50,097 bases of DNA from Nocardioides sp. (GTDB lineage Bacteria; Actinomycetota; Actinomycetes; Propionibacteriales; Nocardioidaceae), in assembly GCF_025964975.1 (NCBI RefSeq), contig NZ_JAOPXV010000097.1:1-50097 (forward strand), written 5' to 3'. The translations under genes were made by a program, and so were the position numbers. The notes beneath the pieces were generated by a model that saw nothing but the letters and a program-made list of their open reading frames with translations, made no database searches and was not told the DNA's origin. Below, piece after piece: positions 25,087-33,546 of the stretch (its first letter is position 1; every line of letters starts with the position of its first letter).

Positions 25087-28000
25087 GTGCAGATCTCCTA
25101 CCCGCCCGCGCTGCCCGTCTCGGCACGACGCGTTGACATCGCGGCCGCCATCCGAGACCACCAGGTCGTCATTGTCGCGGGCGAGACCGGGTCGGGGAAG
25201 ACCACCCAGCTGCCCAAGATCTGCCTCGAGCTCGGCCGCGGAGCCGGACCCGCCGAAGGTGGCAAGCTCATCGGCCACACCCAGCCCCGCCGGATCGCCG
25301 CGCGCAGCGTCGCCGAGCGCATCGCCGAGGAGCTCGGCACCGAGCTCGGCGACGTGGTCGGCTACCAGGTGCGGTTCCTGGACAAGACGTCGAGGAGCAG
25401 CCGGGTCAAGCTGATGACCGACGGCATCCTGCTGGCCGAGCTGCAGCGTGACCGTCAGCTGGAGAAGTACGACACGATCATCATCGACGAGGCCCACGAG
25501 CGCTCGCTCAACATCGACTTCCTCCTGGGCTACCTCAAGCGCCTGCTGCCCCGCAGGCCCGACCTCAAGATCATCATCACCAGCGCCACGATCGACGTGG
25601 AGCGGTTCGCCGAGCACTTCGCCGCACCCGTGGTCGAGGTGTCGGGGCGGACCTTCCCCGTGGAGATCCGCTATCGCCCATTGCTGGAGTTGCCGGAGGA
25701 CGACGAGGAGGGCGAGCCGGTCCAGCGCGACCAGACCGAGGCGATCATCGCGGCCGTCCGGGAGCTGTCGGCCGAGGGCCCCGGCGACGTGCTGGTCTTC
25801 CTGCCGGGCGAGCGCGAGATCCGCGACACGGCCGACGCCCTCGAAGCGCTGAAGAGTGATCGGCTGGAGGTCGTGCCGCTCTACTCCCGGCTCTCCGCGG
25901 CCGAGCAGCACCGCGTCTTCTCGAGTCACCCCATGTCCGTACGTCGCGTCGTGCTCGCCACGAACGTCGCCGAGACCTCGCTGACCGTGCCCGGCATCCG
26001 CTACGTCATCGACACCGGCGTCGCGAGGATCTCGCGCTACTCGCTGCGCACCAAGGTGCAGCGCCTGCCGATCGAGCCCATCAGCCAGGCGAGCGCCAAC
26101 CAACGGTCGGGTCGCTGCGGGCGGGTCGAGGCGGGCATCGCGATCCGGCTCTACGCCGAGGAGGACTTCGGGGGGCGCCCGGAGTTCACCGACCCCGAGA
26201 TCCTGCGGACCAACCTCGCCAGCGTGATCCTGCAGATGACGTCGCTCGGACTCGGCGACATCGCCAGGTTCCCGTTCGTCGAGCCGCCCGACAAGCGCAA
26301 CGTGCGCGCCGGGGTCGAGCTGCTCGAGGAGCTGGGCGCCGTGCAAGGGCCGACCCTGACCAAGCTCGGCAGACGGCTGGCTCGGCTCCCGATCGACCCA
26401 CGCCTGGGCCGGATGATCCTGGAGGCGGACCGGCTCGGCTGCGTCCGGGAGGTGATCGTCATCGCCGCTGCCCTCAGCCTGCAGGACCCGCGCGAGCGTC
26501 CCGCGGAGAAGCAGGCGCAGGCCGACCAGCAGCATGCCCGCTTCAAGGACGAGACGTCCGACTTCCTCACCTGGCTCAACCTGTGGCGGCACATCAAGGA
26601 GCAGCAGCGTGAGCTCAGCTCGAGCGCCTTTCGGCGCATGTGCAAGCGCGAGTTCCTCAACTACCTGCGCGTGCGGGAGTGGCAGGACTTCGAGTCGCAG
26701 CTCCGCCAGGTCTGCAAGGAGATGAAGGTGGACGTCGGGCAACCCGCCGACACCCCGGACACGGACGGCATCCACCAGGCGCTGCTCTCCGGACTCCTCA
26801 GCCACATCGGTGCGCTCGAGGAGCGGGAGCGGTCGCGCCCGGGGGAGCGGAAGCCGATGCGCGAATACGTCGGCGCGCGTGGCGCGCGCTTCGCCATCTT
26901 CCCCGGCAGCGTGCTCAAGGGGAGCAGCCCGCCCTTCGTGATGGCCGGCGAGCTCGTGGAGACCGGTCGCCTGTGGGGTCGGCAGAACGCCGCGATCAAG
27001 CCGGAATGGGCCGAACGGCTCGGCAGCCACGTGGTCAAGCGCAGCTACTCGGAGCCGCACTGGTCGGCCAAGCGGGTCGCGGTCATGGCCTACGAGAAGG
27101 TCACGCTGTACGGCGTACCCATCATCGCCGACCGGCTGATCACCTACGGGCGGGTCGACCCGGCCCTGTCGCGCGAGCTCTTCATCCGGCACGCGCTCGT
27201 GCAGGGGGAGTGGCGCACCAGGCACGCCTTCTTCCATACCAACCGCGCGCTGGTGGAGGAGGCCGAGGAGCTCGAGCACCGGGCCAGGCGGCGCGACATC
27301 GTCGTGGACGAGGAGACGCTCTTCGACTTCTACGACGCCCGGGTCGGTGCCGATGTCGTCAGCGGCGCGCACTTCGACCAGTGGTGGAAGCGGGAGCGTC
27401 GCGAGCGTCCCGATCTGCTCACCTTCGACCCCCAGATGCTCACCCATGCCACCGCCGAGGAGATCCGGGCCGCGGACTTCCCGACGAGCTGGCACGACTC
27501 CGACGAGGCCGGGCTCACCTTCCCCATCAGCTATCACTTCGAGCCGGGCGCGGACGAGGACGGACTCACCATCGAGGTGCCGGTGGCCACGCTCAACCGG
27601 GTCGAGGCTGCCGACTTCTCGTGGCTGGTGCCGGGGCTGCGCGAGGAGCTGGTCACCGAGCTCATCCGCAGCCTGCCCAAGAACCTCCGGGTCAACTTCG
27701 TCCCAGCACCCAACACTGCCCGGGAGTTCCTCGCGGCCGTGCCGGCGGGGGCCGAGCCCCTGCTCGACGCCCTCGAGCGCTACCTCCTCTCCACCAAGGG
27801 GGTGGTGGTCCCCCGTGAGGCCTGGGACTGGAGCAGGGTGCCCTCGCACCTGCAACCGACCTTCCGCGTGGTCGACGAGGAGGGCCAGGAGGCGGCCAAG
27901 GGCAAGGACCTCGAGTCGCTGAAGGCACCGCTGCGACCCAGCCTCGAGCGCGCGATCGCCGACGTCGCCGCCGACTCCGGCATCTTGGCCACCGGACAGA

Positions 28001-28845
28001 CCTCGTGGACGTTCGGCAACCTCGAGGAGTCCTTTGTCCAGCGCCGAGCGGGCCACGAGGTGCGCGGCTTCCCGGCGCTCGTCGACGAGGGCAGCACCGT
28101 CGGGGTGCGGGTCTGTCCCTCTGCCGAGGAGGCCGCGGCGTGGCACCGGTCAGGCCTGACCCGGCTGCTCCTGCTCGCCCTGGGGCCGGCACCGACCCCT
28201 GAGTCACTCGGGCTCGACCAACGCAGCAGGCTCGCGCTGGTCGCGTCGCCGTACCCGACGGTCCTCGAGCTGCTCGACGACGTCCGCGCAGCCGTGGTGG
28301 GGGACCTGGTGGATGCCCGACCGCCCGTGCGTGACGAGGCGGCGTACGCCGCACTGCTGGCCCTCGCCGGGGAGCAGCACGCCGCCTCGGTGCTGGCGAC
28401 CACCCACGATGTGCTGCGCGTGCTCGAGGAATGGCGAGCAGTGGACAAGGTCCTGTCGGGGCGGGCCGAGCTCACGACCCTGCCGGCACTGACCGACATG
28501 AAGTCGCAGGTAGAGCGGCTGATGTCGCGCGGCTTCATCGGCCAGGCCGGAGCCGCACAGCTCAGGCAGTATCCCCGCTACCTCAAGGCGGTCCGGCACC
28601 GCCGGGAACGGCTCGACGAGCAGGTCGCGCGCGATCGTCAGCTGATGGACCAGATGGCCCACCTGCAGGACGCGTGGCTGCACCAGGTCGCCGCCCTCCC
28701 TGCCGGTCGGCCACTGAGTGCCGGCCAGCGCGCCGTGCGGTGGCTGCTGGAGGAATATCGGGTGTCCCTGTGGGCGCAGCACCTCGGGACGTCGGGGACG
28801 GTCAGCGACCAGCGGATCCGCAAGGCACTCGCGGCCGCCCAGTAG
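25087..28845 (+). CDS. hrpA: ATP-dependent RNA helicase HrpA
   Basis: 1252-aa DEAH-box RNA helicase. Motifs in order: Walker A VAGETGSGKTTQLP (about residue 30), GHTQPRRIAARSVAERI (Ia), IIIDEAHERSLN (DEAH), ITSATID (III), LVFLPGEREI (IV), VVLATNVAETSLTVPG (V) and QRSGRCGRV (VI). Then come the winged-helix/ratchet region, an OB-like part and the large HrpA-specific C-terminal domain. GTG 25087 has GGGAGGG directly upstream at only 2 bases; the protein begins right before the helicase core, shorter at the N-terminus than some relatives. It acts in RNA metabolism or ribosome rescue in the cytoplasm; HrpA of E. coli resolves stalled ribosomes (known). Confidence 0.92.
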   Translation: MQISYPPALPVSARRVDIAAAIRDHQVVIVAGETGSGKTTQLPKICLELGRGAGPAEGGKLIGHTQPRRIAARSVAERIAEELGTELGDVVGYQVRFLDKTSRSSRVKLMTDGILLAELQRDRQLEKYDTIIIDEAHERSLNIDFLLGYLKRLLPRRPDLKIIITSATIDVERFAEHFAAPVVEVSGRTFPVEIRYRPLLELPEDDEEGEPVQRDQTEAIIAAVRELSAEGPGDVLVFLPGEREIRDTADALEALKSDRLEVVPLYSRLSAAEQHRVFSSHPMSVRRVVLATNVAETSLTVPGIRYVIDTGVARISRYSLRTKVQRLPIEPISQASANQRSGRCGRVEAGIAIRLYAEEDFGGRPEFTDPEILRTNLASVILQMTSLGLGDIARFPFVEPPDKRNVRAGVELLEELGAVQGPTLTKLGRRLARLPIDPRLGRMILEADRLGCVREVIVIAAALSLQDPRERPAEKQAQADQQHARFKDETSDFLTWLNLWRHIKEQQRELSSSAFRRMCKREFLNYLRVREWQDFESQLRQVCKEMKVDVGQPADTPDTDGIHQALLSGLLSHIGALEERERSRPGERKPMREYVGARGARFAIFPGSVLKGSSPPFVMAGELVETGRLWGRQNAAIKPEWAERLGSHVVKRSYSEPHWSAKRVAVMAYEKVTLYGVPIIADRLITYGRVDPALSRELFIRHALVQGEWRTRHAFFHTNRALVEEAEELEHRARRRDIVVDEETLFDFYDARVGADVVSGAHFDQWWKRERRERPDLLTFDPQMLTHATAEEIRAADFPTSWHDSDEAGLTFPISYHFEPGADEDGLTIEVPVATLNRVEAADFSWLVPGLREELVTELIRSLPKNLRVNFVPAPNTAREFLAAVPAGAEPLLDALERYLLSTKGVVVPREAWDWSRVPSHLQPTFRVVDEEGQEAAKGKDLESLKAPLRPSLERAIADVAADSGILATGQTSWTFGNLEESFVQRRAGHEVRGFPALVDEGSTVGVRVCPSAEEAAAWHRSGLTRLLLLALGPAPTPESLGLDQRSRLALVASPYPTVLELLDDVRAAVVGDLVDARPPVRDEAAYAALLALAGEQHAASVLATTHDVLRVLEEWRAVDKVLSGRAELTTLPALTDMKSQVERLMSRGFIGQAGAAQLRQYPRYLKAVRHRRERLDEQVARDRQLMDQMAHLQDAWLHQVAALPAGRPLSAGQRAVRWLLEEYRVSLWAQHLGTSGTVSDQRIRKALAAAQ

Positions 28846-28863
28846 AGACTCGCGCAGCAGAGA

Positions 28864-28946
28864 CTCGCCGGACCGGGAGCGCCTCACGGCGCGTGGCCGC
28901 TCGAAGCGGCTTCATTTGGGACCCGGGGCTGCCGCGGTCCGGCGAG
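28864..28946. repeat. 83-bp element with perfect 12-bp inverted ends and two inner hairpins
   Basis: CTCGCCGGACCG (28864-28875) is matched perfectly by CGGTCCGGCGAG (28935-28946). Inside are GCGCC-TCAC-GGCGC (28879-28892) and GCCGCT-CGA-AGCGGC (28896-28910), so the unit folds as a long stem with two arms on either strand. AGAGACTCGC occurs at 28844 and again at 28859, running into the left arm. It lies between the convergent ends of hrpA and the 201-aa gene; a bidirectional terminator or a small palindromic repeat element are both possible. Confidence 0.65.
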
Positions 28947-28976
28947 CTCCAAGGAGAGTTTACGTCGCTTTCGTGA

Positions 28977-29582
28977 TCACGCCAGCGAATCGCGGAGCTC
29001 GAGGTGCCCCGCCGCCTCGAGCTGCTCGGCGAGGGTGAGCATCCTCACGGTCTCGACGTGGTTCGAGCTCCTCAGCACGGCCCGGCCCGCTGCCACGACG
29101 CGGGCGAAGGCGGCCGCCCGGAGCAGGGTGACCGCGAAGTCGCCACCGGCGATGCCGCGCAGGACCTGGTCGACCATCGCCTTCAGCTCCTCGGGTCCCG
29201 GCGGGTCGGCGACACCGGCGACCACGCGCGCGACCTGGGCGCGTTCGTACCCGGCGTCGTACTCCGCTGCGACGACGGACGGCGCGCGGTGCACCCATGC
29301 CCGGAGCACGTAGAGCCGCCAGAGGCAACCGGCCAGCGTGTCCGCCGGGGCACCGGACCAGACGTCCGCCAGCGTCTCGAGGCCCTCGGTGTCGGCGAGG
29401 TGCAGCACGCGCTCCGCGAGCCCGTCGTCATCGGTTCCCTGCGCTCCTCGGACGAGGAGGGTGGCTGCCAGGTCGCCGGCCTCCCGGATCGCGGCCGGGT
29501 CAGCTCCTCCGGTGATGTCCTCGAAGAACGCGGCGCCGGGCACGGCGGGGCGGTGGTGTCGCGGTGCGGAGGAGTCGGCCAC
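28977..29582 (-). CDS. Conserved hypothetical helical protein
   Basis: 201 aa, cytoplasmic, predicted almost wholly helical. Sequence highlights: AAFFEDITGGADP near the N-terminus, LETLADVWSGAPADTLAGCLWRLYVLRAWVHR in the middle and VRMLTLAEQLEAAGHLELRDSLA at the end. I believe similar proteins are common in actinobacteria but do not know a function. GTG 29582 has a TACAGT hexamer 6 bases upstream and no Shine-Dalgarno sequence, so it is probably leaderless. It is divergent from the PemK-like gene, and a perfect inverted repeat overlaps its promoter. Confidence 0.75.
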   Translation of the reverse strand: MADSSAPRHHRPAVPGAAFFEDITGGADPAAIREAGDLAATLLVRGAQGTDDDGLAERVLHLADTEGLETLADVWSGAPADTLAGCLWRLYVLRAWVHRAPSVVAAEYDAGYERAQVARVVAGVADPPGPEELKAMVDQVLRGIAGGDFAVTLLRAAAFARVVAAGRAVLRSSNHVETVRMLTLAEQLEAAGHLELRDSLA

Positions 29583-29588
29583 CGGTCC

Positions 29589-29607
29589 ACTGTAGGAGCA
29601 ACTCCTA
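29589..29607. promoter_or_regulatory. Promoter, RBS and inverted repeat between divergent genes
   Basis: TAGGAG-CAA-CTCCTA (29593-29607) is a perfect 6-bp inverted repeat. Its left arm contains AGGAG, the Shine-Dalgarno sequence for ATG 29607, and overlaps the TACAGT hexamer (29589-29594) of the minus-strand gene. It could be an operator for both genes, or an RNA hairpin that hides the ribosome site of the PemK-like gene. Confidence 0.55.
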
Positions 29608-30065
29608 TGCTCGGCGGCATGCAGAAGCTCAGGCAGCGCATCGCCCGCCTCCTCTCCGGCCAGACCACGACCCCGGTGCCTGCGGTGACCGACACCTACG
29701 CCCCTGAGATCGACGGCGCGCCGGACCCGGGGGAGGTCGTCTGGGCCTGGGTGCCCTACGAGGACGATCCTTCGCAGGGCAAGGACCGGCCAGTGCTGGT
29801 GCTGCGGGCCGAGGGGGAGGGCTGGAGCGGGCTCTACCTGAGCAGTCAGGACCACGACCGCGATGCCGCGGACGAGGCGCGCCACGGTCGCTACTGGATG
29901 GACGTCGGCACGGGCGGCTGGGACTCGCAGGGCCGGCCGAGCGAGGTCCGCCTCGATCGCCGGATCACGTTGACGCGGGACGGTGTACGCCGCGAGGGTG
30001 CCGCACTCGACGCCGCCCTCTTCGCCCAGGTGGTCGACGCCGCTGGACGCCACGGCGGGACATGA
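29607..30065 (+). CDS. PemK/MazF-like family protein without adjacent antitoxin
   Basis: 152 aa. After a basic N-terminus (MLGGMQKLRQRIARLLSG) and a linker, the PemK-like SH3-type barrel begins at GEVVWAWVPYEDDPSQGKD and continues RPVLVLRAEGEGW, matching the MazF/PemK pattern where the first strand precedes a KxRPxxV motif. MazF proteins are sequence-specific RNases. No short antitoxin gene with a DNA-binding fold lies beside it; the only close partner is the divergent helical protein. ATG 29607 has AGGAG 8 bases upstream; ATG 29619 is a second in-frame option. This subgroup looks widespread and single-copy in actinobacteria, so a true toxin role is uncertain. Confidence 0.75.
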   Translation: MLGGMQKLRQRIARLLSGQTTTPVPAVTDTYAPEIDGAPDPGEVVWAWVPYEDDPSQGKDRPVLVLRAEGEGWSGLYLSSQDHDRDAADEARHGRYWMDVGTGGWDSQGRPSEVRLDRRITLTRDGVRREGAALDAALFAQVVDAAGRHGGT

Positions 30066-30077
30066 CGTCCGGCCGAC

Positions 30078-30083
30078 TAGGGT
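30078..30083 (+). promoter_or_regulatory. -10 hexamer of the solute-binding lipoprotein gene
   Basis: TAGGGT about 39 bases before ATG 30122. A leader of roughly 30 bases with GGGAGCGG would follow, so this gene probably has its own promoter and a leadered transcript. Confidence 0.4.
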
Positions 30084-30121
30084 TTGTCGGGCAATCACGA
30101 CGTCGACGGGAGCGGAGCGGG

Positions 30122-31489
30122 ATGAGACGGGGGCTGGCAGCCACGACCGTGGGGGTGGTGCTGAGCCTGGGCCTGGCGGCCTGCTCAGCGGACGAACCGA
30201 CGCCGCCGAAGGGCTCTCCATCGACGTCCAAACCCAACGACGGGCCCCGCAGGCTGACCTTCGGTGCCTTCGGGCACCCCGACGAGCTCAAGGCGTTCGA
30301 GCAGGTCGTCGACTCCTTCAACGCCTCGTCCCAGACCCGCAAGGTCGAGCTGATCACCTGGCGCGACCAGCAGGAGGCGCTCGACGCCGTCCTCGGCGGC
30401 GAGGTCCCCGACGTGTTCATGACGTCGCGGAGCGACCTCTACGAGATCGCGGAGAGCGAGTCCACCCGCCCGGTGAGCCTGCTCCTCGACGAACGCGGAG
30501 TCGACTTCGGCGACCGCTACTCCCGCGACGCGCTCGAGGCGTTCTCCTACGACGACGAGCTCCAGTGCATGCCCTACTCCGTCTCGCCGATGGTCATCTA
30601 CTACAACGACGACCTGATCGACTTCGCGAAGATGGAGCGTCGCGATCTCGACGTGCCCGTCGACGCCGAGGGCGAGCTCACCGATCGCTGGACCATCGAG
30701 GAGTTCGCGGCGGCTGCCGAGTTCGCGACGCGAAGACGCAACGTGGACGCCGTGTGGATCGAGCCGACTCTGAGCGGCTTGGCTCCTTTCATCTACTCCG
30801 GCGAGGGCCAGGTCCTCGACGACCAGACCGAGCCGACCTCCCTCGCCTTCTCCGACGACGGCACACGCGCTGCGCTCGAGCAGACCCTGGCGATCCTGCG
30901 CGACGCGACCCTGACGCCGAGTCCCAACGAGTTGCGCAAGGCCACCGCCCTCCAGCTGTTCAAGCGCGGGAAGCTGGCGATGGTGGCCGGCTACCGCGAC
31001 CTCGTCCCTGAGCTGCGTGCGGTGGAGAGACTGTCCTTCGACACGATCTCCATGCCCGTCATCGAGACTCCGGCGACCGTGGGCGACGCCGACGGACTGT
31101 GCATCAGCGCAGAGACCGAGGACGTCAACGACGCGGCGGACTTCCTGGCCTACGCCGTCTCCGACGCTGCGATCGACATCGTCACCCGAACGGGCTACAT
31201 CGTGCCGGCCAACACCGAGGTCGCGGGGTCGGAGGCGTTCCTGTGGCCCGGCCGTGAGCCCGCCCACGCGTCGGTCTTCAACGCCGCCATCCGCGGCATG
31301 GTGGTCCCGCCCCTGCTCCCCGACCGGCCCGAGCTCGACGAGGCCGTCGCGCCCCTGGTGGAGGGCCTGGTGATGAGCCCGGGAATCCTCGAGCTCGACG
31401 CCGCGACCGAGGAGATCGATCTCGTCTCCCAGACGATCCTGGACCCCGAGTCGGTGACGGAGTCGCCGTCGGAGTCCGCGACCGAGTAG
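30122..31489 (+). CDS. Extracellular solute-binding lipoprotein (family 1), orphan
   Basis: 455 aa. Signal peptide RRGLAATTVGVVLSLGL with lipobox LAAC gives a lipidated Cys near residue 22, then a Pro/Ser-rich linker. The body matches sugar-binding proteins of ABC importers: LTFGAFGHPDELKAFEQVV, GEVPDVFMTSRSDLYEIA and MPYSVSPMVIYYNDDLID are typical lobe motifs. The C-terminus ends in an acidic Ser/Glu tail. An in-frame ATG at 30062 overlaps the previous stop, but only 30122 puts the signal peptide at the N-terminus. No permease or ATPase gene is adjacent, so it depends on a transporter encoded elsewhere or has a sensing role. Confidence 0.85.
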   Translation: MRRGLAATTVGVVLSLGLAACSADEPTPPKGSPSTSKPNDGPRRLTFGAFGHPDELKAFEQVVDSFNASSQTRKVELITWRDQQEALDAVLGGEVPDVFMTSRSDLYEIAESESTRPVSLLLDERGVDFGDRYSRDALEAFSYDDELQCMPYSVSPMVIYYNDDLIDFAKMERRDLDVPVDAEGELTDRWTIEEFAAAAEFATRRRNVDAVWIEPTLSGLAPFIYSGEGQVLDDQTEPTSLAFSDDGTRAALEQTLAILRDATLTPSPNELRKATALQLFKRGKLAMVAGYRDLVPELRAVERLSFDTISMPVIETPATVGDADGLCISAETEDVNDAADFLAYAVSDAAIDIVTRTGYIVPANTEVAGSEAFLWPGREPAHASVFNAAIRGMVVPPLLPDRPELDEAVAPLVEGLVMSPGILELDAATEEIDLVSQTILDPESVTESPSESATE

Positions 31490-31492
31490 GCC

Positions 31493-32851
31493 TCAGTCCG
31501 CCTCGACCTCGGCTTCAACCTCGGGTTCGACGTCCCCGGCGAGCACCGCACCGGTCAGGGCACCCGTGACGAGCGCGACCTGCCAGGGCCGGGCGCCGTA
31601 CGACAGGAGCTGCCCGCGCAGCTCATCGGCGAGCTCGGCCGGCTCCCGCGTCTCGGGTGGGGTCCACATCGCGCGGCGCACGAAGTCGGGAGTCAGGAGG
31701 TTCTCGACCGGCAGGTGGTGGTCCTGTGCCAACCGGAGCATGGAGGCCCGCGCGGCCTTGAACCGACGATCAGCCGCGACGTCCCGCTCGGCCCACATGC
31801 GCGGGTGTGGCGGGCCGTCCTGGCGCGGTGCGCGCAAGGGGAGGTCCTCCTCGGGCATCGCGAGCACGGCCTCGAGCGCCGAGAGCCAGATACGGGAATA
31901 GCGGTCGGCGCCGCGGCCGTGGAAGCCCGGGGTGCTCATCAGTGCCGCCTTGTCGATGGGCAGGGCGCTGGCTGCGGCGACGATCGCGGCATCGGGGATG
32001 ACTCGACCGGGAGTCACGTCGCGCCTGGCGGCGATCTCGTCGCGGGCCTCCCACAGCGCCTTGGCAGCGGCCAGGGAACGCCGGCTCCGCAGGCGATGGA
32101 CGCCGGAGGTACGTCGCCAGGCGTCCTGTCGGACGGCCGGCTCGAAGTCCAGCAGGTGCTCGAACTCCTGGCGGGCCCATTCGTCCTTGCCGGCCCCGGC
32201 GAGCTCGGTGAGCATCAGCTCGCGGAGCTCGAGCAGCACCTCGACGTCGAGGGCGGCGTAGTCGAGCCAGGCCTTCGGCAGCGGGCGCGTCGACCAGTCG
32301 GCCGCCGAGTGCTCCTTGCGCATGCGTTGGCCCAGCAGCGTCTCGACGAGCGTCGCCAGGCCCACCCTCGGATAGCCGAGGAGTCGACCCGCGAGCTCGG
32401 TGTCGAAGAGGGCCGCCGGCCTGAGGCCGACCTCGCGCAGGCACACGAGGTCCTGGGAGGCCGCGTGCAGGATCCACTCGGTGTCGCCCAGCGCCTCCTG
32501 CAGGGGGCTGAGGTCGTCGAAGGCGATCGGGTCGATGAGCCAGGTCCCCGCGCCCTCGCGTCGCAGCTGGATCAGGTAGGCCCGCGCGGAGTAGCGGTAG
32601 CCCGAGGCGCGCTCGGCATCAATGGCGACCGGTCCCGAAGCAGCACCGAGGGCGGCGCAGGCCGCCGTGAGGCCCTCCTCGGTGTCGACGATCGTAGGCA
32701 GCCCGTCGCGGAGGGTGAGCAGCGGAGCAGGGGGTGCCTCAACGGCCTCATCGGCCTCGTCGGCGTCGTCGGCGTCGTCGGGGATCTCGTCGGGGATCTC
32801 GTCGGGGGACTCGCTCGCGGCCCCGGTCTCGTCGGTCGTCGTCGTGCCCAT
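31493..32851 (-). CDS. rnd: Ribonuclease D-like 3'-5' exonuclease with HRDC domain
   Basis: 452 aa. An acidic low-complexity N-terminus (about residues 15-45, encoded by GTCGTC-type simple repeats) precedes a DEDD exonuclease domain: AIDAERASGYRYSARAYLIQ (DE), ILHAASQDLVCL (D) and WLDYAALDVEVLLEL (YxxxD). HRDC-like helices follow (TSGVHRLRSRRSLAAAKALW). Role: 3' maturation of tRNA and stable RNA. The ATG is 2 bases after the DUF3000 stop without its own Shine-Dalgarno sequence, so translation is coupled. RNase D next to DUF3000 and hemE is a conserved actinobacterial arrangement. Confidence 0.88.
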   Translation of the reverse strand: MGTTTTDETGAASESPDEIPDEIPDDADDADEADEAVEAPPAPLLTLRDGLPTIVDTEEGLTAACAALGAASGPVAIDAERASGYRYSARAYLIQLRREGAGTWLIDPIAFDDLSPLQEALGDTEWILHAASQDLVCLREVGLRPAALFDTELAGRLLGYPRVGLATLVETLLGQRMRKEHSAADWSTRPLPKAWLDYAALDVEVLLELRELMLTELAGAGKDEWARQEFEHLLDFEPAVRQDAWRRTSGVHRLRSRRSLAAAKALWEARDEIAARRDVTPGRVIPDAAIVAAASALPIDKAALMSTPGFHGRGADRYSRIWLSALEAVLAMPEEDLPLRAPRQDGPPHPRMWAERDVAADRRFKAARASMLRLAQDHHLPVENLLTPDFVRRAMWTPPETREPAELADELRGQLLSYGARPWQVALVTGALTGAVLAGDVEPEVEAEVEAD

Positions 32852-32853
32852 CG

Positions 32854-33474
32854 TCAGGAGCCGCGCTGGCCGCGCCGGCTCGGGATTGCCGTGACACCCT
32901 CCGGCACCGGCGGCAGACCGGCGGCAGTGCACAGCAGCTCAGCCCACGCCTCGACGTGCGGGGCGAGGTCGAGGCCTGCCTCGGGGTCGGTGGCGATGGG
33001 GGTCCACGACGCCCGGACCTCGATCTGGGCGGACGAGTCGTCCTCGGCCATCCCCCCGAAGCTTTCGGTGGCCACGCACGTGACAGTGCCCGAAGCCGCG
33101 CCGTACGACGCGCCGTGCGCCGCCAACGCCTCGGTCAGCCAGGACCAGCCGACCCCGGCGAGCATGGGGTCGTTCGCCAGCTCGGGGTCGATCTCCGCTC
33201 GTGCATAGGCCACGCAGCGGAAGGTGCCGTCCCACGCGTCGTTGCCTGCTGGGTCGTGCAGCAGGATGATCCGGCCGGTGCCGAGGTCCTCGTCATCGAC
33301 GGTGACGTCGGCGGAGAGTGCCGAGGAGAAGGGTGCGATGCGTTGGGGCGCGGGCATCTCCTCGCAGAACACCTCAGGGCGCAAGGCGGCCGTGTTCATG
33401 CTCTCGACGGCTGCGCGGAACTCCGCGGGGCCGGCGGCACCCGTCCCCGGGTGCGTCTCGTGACGCGCCACCAT
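32854..33474 (-). CDS. DUF3000 domain protein
   Basis: 206 aa, cytoplasmic, unknown function. It matches the actinobacterial DUF3000 family by the blocks PEVFCEEMPAPQRIAPFSSAL, GRIILLHDPAGNDAWDGTFR and MLAGVGWSWLTEALAAHGA, and by its usual place between RNase D and hemE. It starts at ATG 33474 with a TACTGT hexamer 6 bases upstream and no Shine-Dalgarno sequence. It is divergent from hemE, and heads a two-gene unit with the RNase D gene. Confidence 0.88.
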   Translation of the reverse strand: MVARHETHPGTGAAGPAEFRAAVESMNTAALRPEVFCEEMPAPQRIAPFSSALSADVTVDDEDLGTGRIILLHDPAGNDAWDGTFRCVAYARAEIDPELANDPMLAGVGWSWLTEALAAHGASYGAASGTVTCVATESFGGMAEDDSSAQIEVRASWTPIATDPEAGLDLAPHVEAWAELLCTAAGLPPVPEGVTAIPSRRGQRGS

Positions 33475-33480
33475 GGCTCC

Positions 33481-33546
33481 ACAGTAGGTCAGGGGCGGTC
33501 AATGGCGATGTGCCGCCACGCCGCCTGACCTGCGAAGATTCGACGC
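33481..33546. promoter_or_regulatory. Divergent promoter region of DUF3000 and hemE with inverted repeat
   Basis: TACTGT (minus strand, 33481-33486) serves DUF3000; AAGATT (33535-33540) is 6 bases before the hemE GTG. Between them AGGTCAGG (33486-33493) and CCTGACCT (33524-33531) form a perfect 8-bp inverted repeat with a 30-base centre, and GGCGG/CCGCC lies just inside with a 2-base bulge. It may be an operator; the binding protein is unknown. Confidence 0.45.

Noticed and set aside
24580-28146. Very long open frame on the minus strand (about 1190 codons) opposite hrpA
   Set aside because: Antisense shadow of the GC-rich helicase gene; low-complexity Asp/Gly/Val-rich translation with no family motif.
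28864-28946. Cloverleaf-like fold considered as a tRNA gene
   Set aside because: No T-loop or D-loop consensus, no 7-bp acceptor stem with anticodon arm in the right place on either strand, and no CCA end.
29607-30065. Complete MazEF toxin-antitoxin operon
   Set aside because: No short co-directional antitoxin gene; only a divergent helical protein of unknown function is adjacent.
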